A DNA stretch of 64,000 nucleotides from Takakia lepidozioides (GCA_030704615.1 CM060733.1:55180001-55244000), one strand, 5' to 3'. Shown: positions 46,701-57,939, counted from the stretch's first letter. Notes: generated from the letters alone by a model not told the origin. Translations and numbers: made by a program.

Positions 46701-47215
46701 AGAATAGCAAACCCCCTTCTAACAATATGCGGCAACGCACACTGTTTCAGCCCCTTCGTATTTTAGTCACCCAACTTTGTCTGTCAGGCTTCAATCAACC
46801 TGAAAGGAATCAAGAGTCACTTTGGGGTACGGTTTCGTTTTTGAAACCCCTGTCAAATGTTCTTTTTTTGTTTGGAATAAACCCATTCAGTTGTCTCTCT
46901 TGCTTTAAACAGAGATAAATGAAAGCAAGAAACAATGTGGGGCACCGCACACTGTTTCTGGCCCCTCTCTTCGTTTGGGGGTTTTCATGTGAGAAGTGTG
47001 CACCAAGCCCTGTTCCTCAAAGTTCCATGAAGGTGAAATGGCAGCATGAAACAGTGTGCGGTGCCGCACACTGTTTGTGCCCCTGTACTATGATATGTTT
47101 TGATGTAATATGAAGCCCTATAAGAATGTACTTGCACATTTGAAACTTTGTGAAAACACAAAAAAAAAATTGAGTTTGAAGCTCGGTACAGTGTGCGGCA
47201 CCACACATTATTTCT
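43785..47215. repeat. GTGCGG-type palindrome array (about 19 copies)
   Basis: The unit is an imperfect 26-base palindrome: arms AACAGTGTGCGG and CCGCACACTGTT around a CA or TG centre. Copies occur near 43.79, 43.97, 44.06, 44.36, 44.50, 44.66, 44.83, 45.03, 45.17 kb, then at 45,293, 45,409, 45,524, 45,640, 45,757 and 45,873 (a 116 +/- 1 base tandem), and near 46.73, 46.93, 47.05 and 47.19 kb. Flanking sequence (TTTGTGCCCCCC, ATCTCTTTTGGTTGAAA, GCAAAATGGCA) repeats with it. The array fills the intron between the N-terminal exon and the ParB exon. Confidence 0.92.
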
Positions 47216-47255
47216 GGCCCCTCTCTTATGTCCATTTGAATGTGTATCCCTGCAG

Positions 47256-48615
47256 GAGAAGATTCAAAGAGTGGAGGATGAGAACCCTTCAGTGCAGGAA
47301 AATGAGAACATTGTTGATGTGGACGATGAGTTCTATGAAAGCAAAGCTGCGGAGATGTTGGGGGGTCAGAAGGTTAATTCGCAGCTTGTGGTGCAAAGTA
47401 TGCTTACACCGGGTGGGAGGTTGAAGATTCCCCTGTGTAGGTTGGTTTCCATGCCCGTCGTTTGTCCACCCCTCATCAAGGACATCCAGAAGCTGGAGGC
47501 CGAGTTTGTTCATGGGTATTTGGATGGATCCGCAGTTTTTTTACGTTTCTACTAGGGATTCCAGAGGTAATGAGCTTCTTGTGGATGAGTCAATCATGGA
47601 CTCTTGGGATCCCATTTGGAGACAAGTGAATGACTCCTTTGAACTTCTTCTCTCCAGGAAACCTTCAACGCAAACATTCTCAAGGAAGATGTTTCACATA
47701 TGGGATGGCAACCACCGGTTGCTTGCATGGATGGTTGTCCTTGGGAGGCTGCACTCATAGGAGGAAGAGTAGCATTACTATGTTCGAACGATGATGTTGG
47801 ATTGTGACGGGAATGTGATGGGGCTTCTGACGGCAATGAATGATGTGAACAGGTTGGTTTCTCATTGTACATGTTCCGGTTGTGGTTCCGTGGTTCTTTG
47901 CTTCCAAGCCTCTATTGTCGGTTCTTGAATTTCATTTTGACTTTCGCACATCAATTTGCAGAGGGACGGAGACATCGCATGTGAAAATGAGTTTGGTTCA
48001 CACTTTGTACAGGATACAGAGGATCGGGCAAATGCCTTTGAGCAACTTCAAGACCATCCTATCAGCAGAGACGTACAGGAAGTGCGAGAGTTCCAAGACA
48101 TCAGAAACAGGGTACTCGTTGACCCAGGAGGCTTTCATGGAGTATATGTAAGCGGTGAGATACATCTTCCATCATCTGGCCTTTGGGTATTCCTACTTCG
48201 AGATCTTTGTTTCTGTTTATTTCCCTTGCCCTTGTGTTAATGCATTTGTCGTGCATTCTCTTGCAGCAATACATTGTGGATGCAGGATAGCGTGGCAAAT
48301 TGGAATACTACAGCTCTACCCCTGAAGAGAGAAGGACAACAAAGGGGGTTGAGAGTCACATCAAGCAAGAGATGACCACCACAAGAAAAAATATTATGAG
48401 TGCTTTTGTGAAGCAGTTGAGAATTGCAGACCCCTCCTTCGGACCAGAGTTCCTTCAAGAGGTGAAAAACCATTTCAACAAGCCAGGAAAGCCTGAGATG
48501 GCCCAGGAGAAGTTGCACAGGTTGTCTACCGCCGTTGTGTCTCAGAACAAAAGGTGAAGTGGCTGCAAATATGGAACTCTGCTCCCACTGTTAGGGACAC
48601 CCATATATTCCCCAG
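47256..48615 (+). pseudogene. ParB-like partner gene, truncated copy in the 42.2-49.0 kb transposon
   Basis: The exon starts after CCCTGCAG at 47,256. It encodes LKIPLCRLVSMPVV (47,421 on), HGYLDGSAVF, then, past an extra T in a T7 run at 47,536-47,542, FYVS, SWDPIWRQVNDSFELLL and FHIWDGNHRLLAWM (DGNHR at 47,704-47,718). TAGs at 47,758-47,760 and 47,770-47,772 follow. Later exons (about 47,962-48,150: LVHTLYRIQRIGQMPLSNF; 48,345-48,555: IADPSFGPEFLQEV ... EKLHRLS; then WLQIWNSAPTVRD to 48,605) align one to one with those of the 25.5-31.8 kb gene. It is cut off by the right terminal repeat before any methyltransferase. Confidence 0.75.
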
Positions 48616-48619
48616 GCCA

Positions 48620-49035
48620 TGTTAGAGGGCTGTCTGGGACTTAGACAGTTTTACGGGTTCTGTGGGGTACCCTTAATTTTGCGCAGACTTACGGATGGTA
48701 GGCTCAGCCCAACATAGGTCTTAGGGGTGACAGACACAGGTCTTAGGGGTGGTAGGCAGGCTCACATAGTCAGTCACAGGCTTACACAGGCTTACACAGC
48801 CTGACACAGCTTGTCATAGCCTTACAAAGTCTATCACAGCCTAGCCTATCACAGTCTATCATAGCCCGATACAGCTTCACACATCCAGTCACAGCCCGAC
48901 ACAGTTTTACACAGCCAGTCACAACCCGACACAGTCCGACACAGCCAGTCACAACCCGACACAATCCGACACAGCCAGTCACAGCTCGACACAGTCACAG
49001 TCTGACACAGCTTGGCGCAGCCCGTCACAGCGTTA
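48620..49035 (-). repeat. Right terminal inverted repeat of the 42.2-49.0 kb transposon
   Basis: Inner unique part (48,620-48,740: GGGCTGTCTGGGACTTAGAC, GGGTACCCTTAATTTTG, CTTAGGGGTGACAG) followed by the CACAGCCAGT/CACAGCCCGA minisatellite to about 49,035. It is the reverse complement of the left repeat. I could not identify a convincing target-site duplication by eye. Confidence 0.85.
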
Positions 49036-49169
49036 GTTAGTTAGGCGGTTAGAACAGTTTGCAGGTAGAATAGGCAGAGTAGCAACATGGAGGGGATCAC
49101 TTCTTGGAGCATTTTGGGGGATCACTGGGAAGATCAGGTGGAGAGTACGATCATGGAGCATAGACTATA

Positions 49170-49580
49170 TGAGTCATTTTGTGATCACTCAACGAGTGGT
49201 TTCGGAAGTCATTGAATTTTTCACTCCATCCATTTCGTAGCACTGACACACGACATGTGTCCATGCTAAGAGGGTCGCCACATATCGACATAATCTCCAA
49301 TATCATCCACGGACCACCGGGTTACACGTGTCCACTGCAAAATGGAAGTCATTACTTTACCACTATGACACGTCAGTTTACCACTGTGACACGTCATAAG
49401 TGGTTAGTTTACCTCTGTAACACGTCAGCTAACAGGTGGACCCAGACGTGAGTGGTTCAAACCACTGTCCTTATACCGTTGTCCGTCTTATCACACTGGT
49501 GGGGGAGAGTGGTTTAGTGTCTTTTACCAATCATAATGAGTGGTTAATAGAGTGGTTATTCCACGTTTTTCTTCTAGTGC
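49170..49580. repeat. CACTA-like element end with subterminal repeats
   Basis: The stretch is rich in short direct and inverted repeats (GACACGTCA, TACCACTGTGACACG, GAGTGGTT) and ends in GTTTTTCTTCTAGTG near 49,580. Read in reverse this is CACTAGAAGAAAAAC, the usual start of a CACTA terminal repeat. No left end or transposase found; probably a decayed or short non-autonomous copy. Confidence 0.4.
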
Positions 49581-50229
49581 GGGTAGAGAACATGTTGCGG
49601 CTTATGGTTTGGAATACTAGGTTCCTAACATAGCCTACACCTGCACCTGCACCCACCGCAAGCACTCCTATGGTTGGTTGGTCACCACCTCCAACCTCAC
49701 CACAGGAGAAACAATGACGGTCTGACTGGTATTCACCCCAGCCTCACCATCGACAGCATTCTCTAGGACTGGCCGGTGATCAAATCCGGACCAATCACCT
49801 ATAAAAACAAGCGCCCACACAAAACTAACATGGTGCACAGTCAAGCATGCAGGTATGGAGGGGATCCAAACACAATCTAAATCAGAATGACAACTTCCCC
49901 ACACCAAAACACTCTCGATGTTGCTCCTGCAAGGACACACCAGCCAGCCCAACCCGGACTGACTCTTGCCTCCACCTACGGAAAGGTCTTGGCCTAATGA
50001 GAGGGTGAAAAACTACGGGGAAGAGAAGCTAAAGCCCTAACCCCAGCATGCCCTCATCCAACACTCTTCCTCTCCTCTCTTCCCTTACTTGCATGACCAT
50101 GGGAATATCATGAAGATACCTCAAACCCTCCACGAGCTTCAAAATTTGGCCTTCAAGACCACATGTCAGTCTTCAGGCAGTCCACCAGTGCCTCCACGAG
50201 TTAGTATAGGCCGTCCACAGGTCAACACG
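49581..50229. other. Intergenic, no gene seen
   Basis: No recognisable coding region or repeat family. Confidence 0.4.
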
Positions 50230-50565
50230 GGCCACCACGGACCAGCACAGGCCTACACAGATCACTGGTCACAGCCGTCACAGCCCGGCCACAGCCCACA
50301 GCCCATCACAGCCCACTGGCCACAGCCTCACACCATCACCAGCCTACACAGGTGATAGGGTCACAGCATCACAGCCACAACCTGTCACAGCCCATCACAG
50401 CCCCACAGGCCACAGGTCACAGCCTATCACAGCCGGTCACAGCCCCACAGGTCACAACCTGTCACAGCCCCAAAGGCCACATGGCACAGCCCATCACAGC
50501 CTATCACAGCCGGTCACAGCCCCACAGGCCACAACCTGTCACAGCCCGTCACAGCCCCATCCATG
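50230..50565 (-). repeat. Isolated array of the TIR minisatellite
   Basis: A CACAGCCCATCACAGCC, CACAGCCGGTCACAGCCCC type array with the same 10-base periodicity and orientation as the right terminal repeat at 48.75-49.03 kb, but without the unique inner part. It may be a terminal remnant of another copy of the same transposon family or a satellite seeded by it. Confidence 0.65.
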
Positions 50566-51060
50566 GCCGCTCATGGCAGTTTAGCCATTTCTCCAAGGAA
50601 TTTAGCCACGCCAAGCTAGGGTTTGTGTCTCTTGGACTCTAGGCTTCTTTGCACCAAGCTATGGTGGCTGTGAGGAAATCAAGGTATTCTTTCTCTTTAT
50701 GGCTCCCACACACCACCAATAGTAGCTCTAATTCCAATGAAAGATGTTTGCAACAAAAACTAAGTGCACAAGCTTCCTTTTAACTCACAAAACAGCGCCA
50801 TTGATCCCTATGGCGACTAACCAAACATGGCTGACTTCCAGCCCTTGTAGGCACTCATTCACACGCTTTTCTTGACCATAGCATGCCCCTTTGCACCTAA
50901 TTCAGCCCCTGCACCTGCTGCTTCAAGAGTTGTGCTCCTGTCAAGCTTGAAGTTGAAACCCCAACTCACATAAGCCCTATAAGTGCTTTTCTTTCACCCC
51001 AAGTGGAAACCAGCCCTAGCCCTTCCATTCTAGCTCTCTAAAGCTTGAAAACAAGATCCT
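50566..51060. other. Intergenic, no gene seen
   Basis: No motif or repeat recognised. Confidence 0.4.
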
Positions 51061-51400
51061 CAATGGGCTGAAGGCATGCTCCACACATGCCCCACTCTCA
51101 CCATAAGAGAATCAGTTCATTTGCTTCATTTCTTGCACCCACAAACCTGAAAATACAAGCTTCAGCGGGCTGAAAGCATGCTCCACACATGCCCTACAGG
51201 GAAACCAGCCCCTTCCTTCCTTTCTTGCACTCCCAAACCTGAAAGAACAAGCCTTCAACAGGCTGAAAGCATGCTCCACACATGCATTGCCCTCACATAA
51301 GGAAAGTCAGCCCTTCCCTCTTCCGTGCTTGCCCTCCAAGCTTGAAGATGGAAGCTTCAATGGGCTGAATGCATGCTCCACACATGCATCCTCTTCACAC
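51060..51400 (+). repeat. About 100-bp tandem repeat (four copies)
   Basis: GGCTGAAAGCATGCTCCACA followed by CATGC recurs with GCATGCT at 51,074, 51,177, 51,269 and 51,371. Flanking AAGCTTGAA..CAAG and CAGCCC blocks recur in the same order. Degenerate forms extend to either side. Non-coding. Confidence 0.75.
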
Positions 51401-52320
51401 AAGAGGTAATATCAGCCCCCTATCTTGGCTCCTTGGTGATGCTCTCTAAGACAAGACTAAGCACTCCACAGCCTTTGCCAAGCTCCTGAAACCCTAAGGC
51501 TTATATTTCCAGCCATAAGACATTCCTCTTGTGGTGCAAGAGCTCTTCTTCCAAGCTCTGAAACCCTAGGTGCACATTCCATGGCCTTGCCGCACCTCTT
51601 AGCTCCTATTCCAGCCCTACTCTTGCCATGGCAAGAGCCCTCATACCGCTGGAGTTTCAGATTGAAACCCCCAACTCAACATAGCCACAAATGCATTGGC
51701 TTGCATACAAGAGAAATCAGCCATCTCTCTTCACTCATACCTCCTTATGAGCTTGAAGTTGGAGTTCCCGATAACTGTGACTTGCATCTAACACCCTCGC
51801 AGCTCCATACTCACCACACTTGGCTGCCATAGCGTTGAGCTATGCAACACTGCTCTTCAACACAGGCTACCCCCTCTATATCCATTGCAAACCTGAAACT
51901 TGTTCGTCATCGCACCCTATCCGCTTTGGATAGGCTCATGCACTGATCCCTGCACTCTAAGCTGAGTTGTTTTTCATCTGAAAATACACACGTGCTAACA
52001 ACTAACTCGTATCTAGTGATAAAGAAGAAGAATACAAGCACAAGCTCATGCGAGCTCACAAAGCTGAAGCATAAACTCATGCATATATAACCTCATCACT
52101 CAAATACAAGTCAAGCCAAGTGCACCCCACGCCATGGGGAATCCATACTACGGCGCCATAGCTAGGCGCGGTGAGGCTCAACTCGAGAAAGGTGAGCCTC
52201 CCGCGCTTGCTGTGAAGATAACCACTCCAGGGCCTAAATCTGTCTTGATCCCTGGATTGACACTTGGGCCAATTCCAAATATCAATATGTAAAAGCTAGT
52301 TATTTCCTAGCTAGTTTCAC
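51401..52320. other. Non-coding, possibly LTR-retrotransposon interior
   Basis: No protein motif found. The neighbouring minus-strand gag start suggests that part of this may be retrotransposon DNA. Confidence 0.3.
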
Positions 52321-52321
52321 A

Positions 52322-53160
52322 TTAGTGGTAAAATAACTTGACAAGATCTTGAGTCTGATCGGCTTGTAATTGGGCGGTAGAGGTACGAAGTTCTTGCATC
52401 TGAAGCTGAAAACTCCGCAATGTGGCGACCATTTCCGCAAATGTGCCATCCATCTTAACTAACTAAGGAACAAACTTTAGTCTTGTCAAACTGTTAAGGA
52501 CGAGAACATGACTGAACACAAATAAGATATCAGACTAGAGGTACAAGACTAGACAAGAAGTCAAGGTCGGCGTGGCCGAAGGCATAGTGGGTAAACATGA
52601 ATCAAGATGATCTTAATAGCAATGGACAAGAGTACAAGATATTGGAACTCGACTTGAATATTGGAATGTTAGAAGCTGGACTGGAGTACTAGATACTGGA
52701 AATTGGACTAGAGTACTGGAATTGGAAACAAAAGTAGCTTGAACTTGTGTTGGCGAGACTGAAGAATGTCGAGTCTCGCCTCCTATATATACTGGCTACT
52801 ATGAAGTTCCCTAAGAAGCTTTCCCAATGGCGGTTTCTTGATGGAGAAGTTTTCTCCAAATGAAGCTTCATGAGCAGCTTCCCAGGTTATTCTCAGTAAT
52901 TTGGTAAACTCCCGATAACTTGGTAACTAATGACAACTTATGGTAAATCACGGTAGATCATGGTAAATCATGGTAACTTCCGATAACATGGTAATTTGAT
53001 AACTTCTGGTATTTACTCCTGGTAAGTTCCTCTGGGCTATGTCCGTGATAGAATGATATAGATATTTGTATGTAGCTCACTGGTAAAATGGTGGCTAGGT
53101 AGGATTCAAAAAATGAAAAGGAAGGCAGGGAGCACATGGGGGATATCACGACAGCATATT
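52322..53160 (-). pseudogene. LTR-retrotransposon 5' fragment: promoter, leader and gag start
   Basis: On the minus strand a TATA box (TATATATAGG, around 52,790-52,803) lies about 340 bases upstream of an ATG at 52,453. That ATG opens 43 codons (MDGTFAEMV, LRSFQLQMQELRTS) of gag-type coiled-coil N-terminus, ending at 52,322. Upstream, 52,905-53,030 carries TGGTAAATCATGG-type repeats as expected for a U3 region. The rest of the element is missing. Confidence 0.45.
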
Positions 53161-53610
53161 GATCTCCTAAATAGACCAACCACATCAGTTATGGTGTTAT
53201 TTAACTACTTCTCAAAATCTAGAGGACAATTTAAATTCAAATATGATCGTACCGACAACACGTGAGATGTAGACTCAATTATTAGTTCAGTCACTATGAC
53301 TTTCGATAGAACGCAAAACGTTTATACTCTAAATGCTGATGATGCGAATGCTTTAAATGAATTTATTTCAACCAAATAATACATTCAATTGTCTTGTAAA
53401 AAAAAATCTTTTATTGTATTATTAATATAGGGTGTCCAATATTTGTTTGAAACAATAAATTATAATTAAAATAGCATGCCAAAAATTCACCATATTACAA
53501 AATTATGTAATTATAGGGTACTAAAAAATACCCAAAGTAAAAGTAATATGCCCCTACAAAATACCCATTTATCTCACGTGCCCCTATACAAGTGATAGGG
53601 AGTGACTTCC
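53161..53610. other. AT-rich intergenic, no gene seen
   Basis: No recognisable feature. Confidence 0.4.
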
Positions 53611-53620
53611 CCGGGAATGA

Positions 53621-54830
53621 ATGAAGAGAATAAGGAAAAAGTTTCCAAAATTACAGAATCTTGATATTCTTCAAGGAGAGACATCAGGACGAACTTACAC
53701 CAATAATCCAGAAGATCGGGAGGTCAGATCTCCAGAAACTGAGAATACTACACCAGAAGGAGCTGCGAGTAATACAATCATCGAATGGTTACCACAAGAA
53801 AGATCTGAAGCACCTTCCACAGTAACAAGCCCAAATCGAGGTTTTGAGGAATTATTGGAAGAGAAATTTGAAGATCTCTTAAGTGAAGAAGGCGAAAGAA
53901 TTGAAACTGCTTCTCCAGAAAAAGTAACCAGAACAGCACTCAAAGCTTTTAAAGATTCATTAAGTTTAGTGGGAACAGCAGCTAGCAGCAGCTATCTTTG
54001 GGACAAAGGCCTCCTAGTTTCGAATCTCTCTTTGGAAGATAGACACCAGCAACACCACTAGTATTGACAATCCCAACACCACCATTGTCAACATCGGCTG
54101 GACCATTTCAATTTGGACAAACCACAGCACCAGTTGCACCAGCAGCACCGATGGCTCTAGTAGCAAGCAGAACCCGATCACCATTTCCTCTATATGATGG
54201 GAAATCTGATCCGGATATCCATCTTAATCAATTTGAGAACATGTGCACGATCTACAATGAAGCCACGGATAAGAAGAAGAGACAAACCCTTTGGACGCTC
54301 TAGGAGCGTTTCAGGCAAATTATGATCTTCCAGACTCTCTTAAATTATTTGAGACAGATGAAGAAGAAACAACAGGAAAATGAAGAGCCAATCTCTCAAG
54401 GATTAACCAACATTAGCATGGGAACGTATGCAGTCACCACAAAAGAAGTAGAAGAACTTTCAGACCAAGATCAAGATGATTGGCGATGGCCAATCAAACA
54501 TTACCAGATAACCGGGAAATTCCCTCAAGAGTACACTAATGATGACAGGATGAAGCTTTCAATGAAAAACAAAGCATACACGGTAATCAGAGGAATCCTT
54601 TACAAAATGGGAATTGATTCCATCATGAGAAGATGTGTGGACAAAGCACAGGCCAAAACCGTGATGCAGGAATTACATGAAGGAATATTAGGAGAGCACT
54701 TCAGTTATGATCTAACAGCAAAGAAGATATTATTGGCAAAATACTGGTGGCCTACAATATTCGGAGACACTTACAAACGCTGCCAACAGGTGTGATGTCT
54801 TCCAAAGAATGGGACCAGTAGAAAGAACTG
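53621..54830 (+). pseudogene. Ty3/gypsy deletion derivative: gag joined to integrase zinc domain
   Basis: An acidic N-terminal gag-like region (53,621-54,060) is followed by the gag core start (FPLYDGKSDPDIHLNQFE, about 54,184), which resembles the gag at 40.2 kb (FPIYSGKGDPDVHISQFE). After a stop at 54,303 the same region continues at 54,322 and encodes an integrase HHCC domain (LHEGILGEHF ... YWWPTIFGDTYKRCQQ; with the next Cys in another frame at about 54,790). Protease, RT and RNase H are absent, so a large internal deletion has fused gag to integrase. Confidence 0.72.
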
Positions 54831-55024
54831 GAAAAGGAGCTATGCACCCAATATTACTGCTTGATTATCCCATATGATGGACCCAGGTGCCATGGCCAAG
54901 TAACAAACCATTAAAACATTATGGTATGAGACAAACACAATTGAAAACAATATTTATTCAAACATGATGTACAGTCAGAGGTCTACAAGTTTCTATCCAT
55001 CCTCCAGTAATTTTTGGGCTCAGG

Positions 55025-56175
55025 CTAATTGAATAGCCCCGTCATGAAACGCTTCACAACATTTTTTAGTTTGTACCGCAACTCTACTGTGTCTACACAC
55101 AAGTTTTCCAGAGCGGAAGCAAAACAGGTTCCAGTAGACATATCGTTGAACAGACTTGCATCGAACGTGTTACCCCCATTTATTGCCTGGACTATCTTCC
55201 CAATTGCAAAGGTCTCTGATGGCACGGTTAGAGGGGGCCTACGAGGTGTGCCATCTGACTGGTTGTTGGCTACATTATGAACAATTGCAATTTCAGGTGC
55301 AATCCACCATCTATGTGCGAGAGTTTTTATCATCTTGTCACTGCTCTCAAAAATGTACAACGTGGTTTTTGGGTCATCCGTCGTGGAGGCCATCCCCCAA
55401 TCGCATACCCCGATGTACACATCTTCAGACCCTTGTGGAAAATGCAACAAGATGTTGTCGGGGGACATGTCGTTGTGCAAGAGGTGGTGATTATGGACGT
55501 TGAGCATGATGTGCAAAAACGCCCATGCCAATTGGGTGCGATTCTGTCGGAATTAAACGAGTCGGTTGATCTCTTGCATCTGCTCCATCCCCCGTCGTTC
55601 CAATAACTCCCTGTTATCCCGATCGTTCCCCCATTTCCTGTCAATACTCAACCATGATCGTATGGTCCCCCCATTCCACCAATGTGTGCAACCTTCATTT
55701 CGACGTGGATGCCGCAAAATACTTTATGATGCCGAAATGATGGAACTTTACAGCCAACGCCTCATTGTTATGTTGGACTTTGGCAAGCTGAGCATTTGTT
55801 TCCCTGGGCGTTTTCCCTGCTAGCTCCCAAGATGGAGGAATGAATTGATCCCCAACAATTCTAACCCTCCGAATTATACCATACCCTCCCTGTTTGGGCG
55901 CGTCGAGTTGTTGTACACGTGCGTTTGTGGATATGTATCTCACGTTCAATGCTGCATCCGGACCCTGCCTTCCATGGGAGTGGTTTTGTACGTCATTTGG
56001 CGTGGGTCTTTGCCATGTCAGACCACCAATCCACAAGCACAAACAACTCCTCCTCCGAAGTTGACATGCGACCTTCAGCTACAGGTGTTCTCGTAACAAA
56101 CTTGTCCATGGTTTGCCTCAGATTCCATGTGGCATCATGGGCCCAGTTCAGAGGGGGAGCACATTGCCACAACAC
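55025..56175 (-). pseudogene. Protein-kinase-domain pseudogene
   Basis: Read leftwards from about 56,175: the N-lobe has a glycine-loop-like QGGYGIIRRV and the ATP-anchoring ALAVKFH (about 55,900-55,720). The C-lobe has the catalytic loop HNDMSPDNIL (HRD replaced by HND; Asp and Asn kept), the metal-binding motif as CDWG instead of DFG, and an intact APE motif (RWWIAPEI), ending at 55,025. Between the lobes the frame shifts and a TAG occurs near 55,560, so it cannot make a kinase as it stands. Family and substrate are unknown. It sits among transposon debris and may be transposon cargo. Confidence 0.7.
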
Positions 56176-56439
56176 TCAAATACTCAAATAAAATCTCAAA
56201 CTTTCGTTAAAATACACCACCCCACTCCTACGCACCCTACATTTCACAACAATTACGTCACTTACTGCCTTAATCCTCAACAAAAGAAAGATTGAAAGTG
56301 GCCAGCTTGCCACTATGTAACTGGTTCTGCTTCTGATAGAGCCCACCCCCAAAAGGGGGCAGTACATGCAAGGGGAAGAAGCTCTTATTTACTCGAGCTC
56401 CGGTGGGCGTCATATGTAAATATATGATATTAACAATCA

Positions 56440-56690
56440 ATATATGAAGCGAGGTAGAGGTAGTTTGTTTGTTTTGTTTTGTAGTGTCATTGAGATCTCC
56501 CAAACCGCGGGCCCCAGCCCTCGTGCTTGGTGCCGTTGGAAAGCCCCCCATGAGGAGGGGTGCACCGGCTTGGTCTCGACCTGCGGTGTGGGAAATATCA
56601 AATTTCAAGTACTTTTGGTCGCTGGAAATTCGTGAAAAATAACAAAGTGGGCTTTCCTGGAGCAATGATTGGCCCTTCATGTGGGAGATT
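56440..56690 (+). repeat. Dispersed repeat, copy 2 (matches 7.29-7.56 kb)
   Basis: Same order of blocks as at 7.3 kb: TTTGTTTTG run, GAGATCTCCCAAACCGCGG, GGAAAGCCC, GAGGAGGGGTGCACCGGCTT, AAGTACTTTTGGTCG, GTGGGCTTTCCT. The similarity ends near 56,680, just where the 7.5 kb copy enters its tRNA-like part. Confidence 0.75.
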
Positions 56691-56939
56691 TGGAATTTCA
56701 AGTGTTTTCGGTCACAGGAAATTCATGAAAAGAAATATATTGATAACAATGATTTTGTACTAGAGAACGGGCCGGTTAGCCGCTCACTTGACAGAGTCGG
56801 CCCTACCCAGCCCGTCACTGGCATAAAAAGCAGATTTGTGGAGTATTCTCGGCCCTACCTGGCCCAAACTGATTGGGGTTGAATAATCCCATATCGATTG
56901 CCCATATTCAGAACCCCGTGGAGGATATAAACCACTGTT

Positions 56940-57130
56940 GGGCGGTTCTTGCATTTGTGAAGGAACCTTCGGTTCCGAATTTCAATAGACGGTTCCGGAT
57001 CCGGTTCCGGTTTCTTTTTCTTGAGCCGGTTCTGGTCCGGTTCCGGATCCAACTTTTAAACATGGGGGCGGTTCCGGTTACCGGTTAGTTGCTGAAAAGA
57101 ACCACCGGTTTCCGGTTAAGTTCCGGTTCT
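56940..57130. repeat. GGTTCCGG-rich simple repeat
   Basis: Irregular runs of CCGGTTCCGG and GGTTCCGGATCC. Low-complexity DNA of this kind accompanies some hAT-type plant elements, but no transposase is visible here. Confidence 0.6.
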
Positions 57131-57930
57131 ATTTTTAATTTGTTTCTATTTAATCTAATTATTTTTAAAATATTTTATCAGTATGGGAAATTAGTTGGTA
57201 CATTAAAATATTCAACTAAAATTCAGGAATTTTGTTAGTTTTCATTGAAACAAAAATAAACTAAAAAACCTGTAAGAGAAAATAGATAAATTTTTGTGGG
57301 TTGAAGGTATCAATATAATTGAGCTAGCTTGATGTATTGGCATATACTAGCAATTTGATTAGTGAACCCAGGACTCTGCTGAAGGGTTGAACCCAAGATC
57401 TCATGGAGCTCCACGATTGAACCTAGGATCTCATGGAGCTTGAGAGAGTTAAAGAAGTTTTGCCATGGGGCCCACCAGGTCTCCACACATTTGAGCTGTT
57501 ACGATCTGAGGTTGGGTAGCATGTGAGCACAAGCGAATATTAAGGATATTCCCTAGATGCCTTTAGAATATTCTCCAGCGAAACTGAAATTGAAAAGCTA
57601 AAAACTTTGCGAAACTTTTTTTAACTGCTCACATAGGCCCTCACAGCATCACTTAAGAAACAAGTAACGCCTATACATTACCCTATAGGCGTGGGGTTTC
57701 CTCACGTTATGCGAACCAGATACCCCAGAAAACCCCAGAAAAACAAAAATCGTGGTTTTCAGTCCGGGCATCGGCAGTTTAAGCCCCAGAAAAGTTATTT
57801 TCGCATTAAGAAAATAAAATCTGAAGGTACTCATATGCACCGTGCCTGTTAACATGTAAGTCGAATCCTATGACTGTGGTGTCTGGCCCTGCTCCAATCC
57901 CCAATTGCCATCCGTCCGAAACTATCAATC
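57131..57930. other. Intergenic, no gene seen
   Basis: Mostly AT-rich, without recognisable coding sequence. Confidence 0.4.
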
Positions 57931-57939
57931 ATTCAAACC

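Noticed and set aside
43785-47215. CRISPR-like array
   Set aside because: Repeats are palindromic but spacing varies widely outside one tandem block, spacers are themselves similar, and the setting is a eukaryotic intron.
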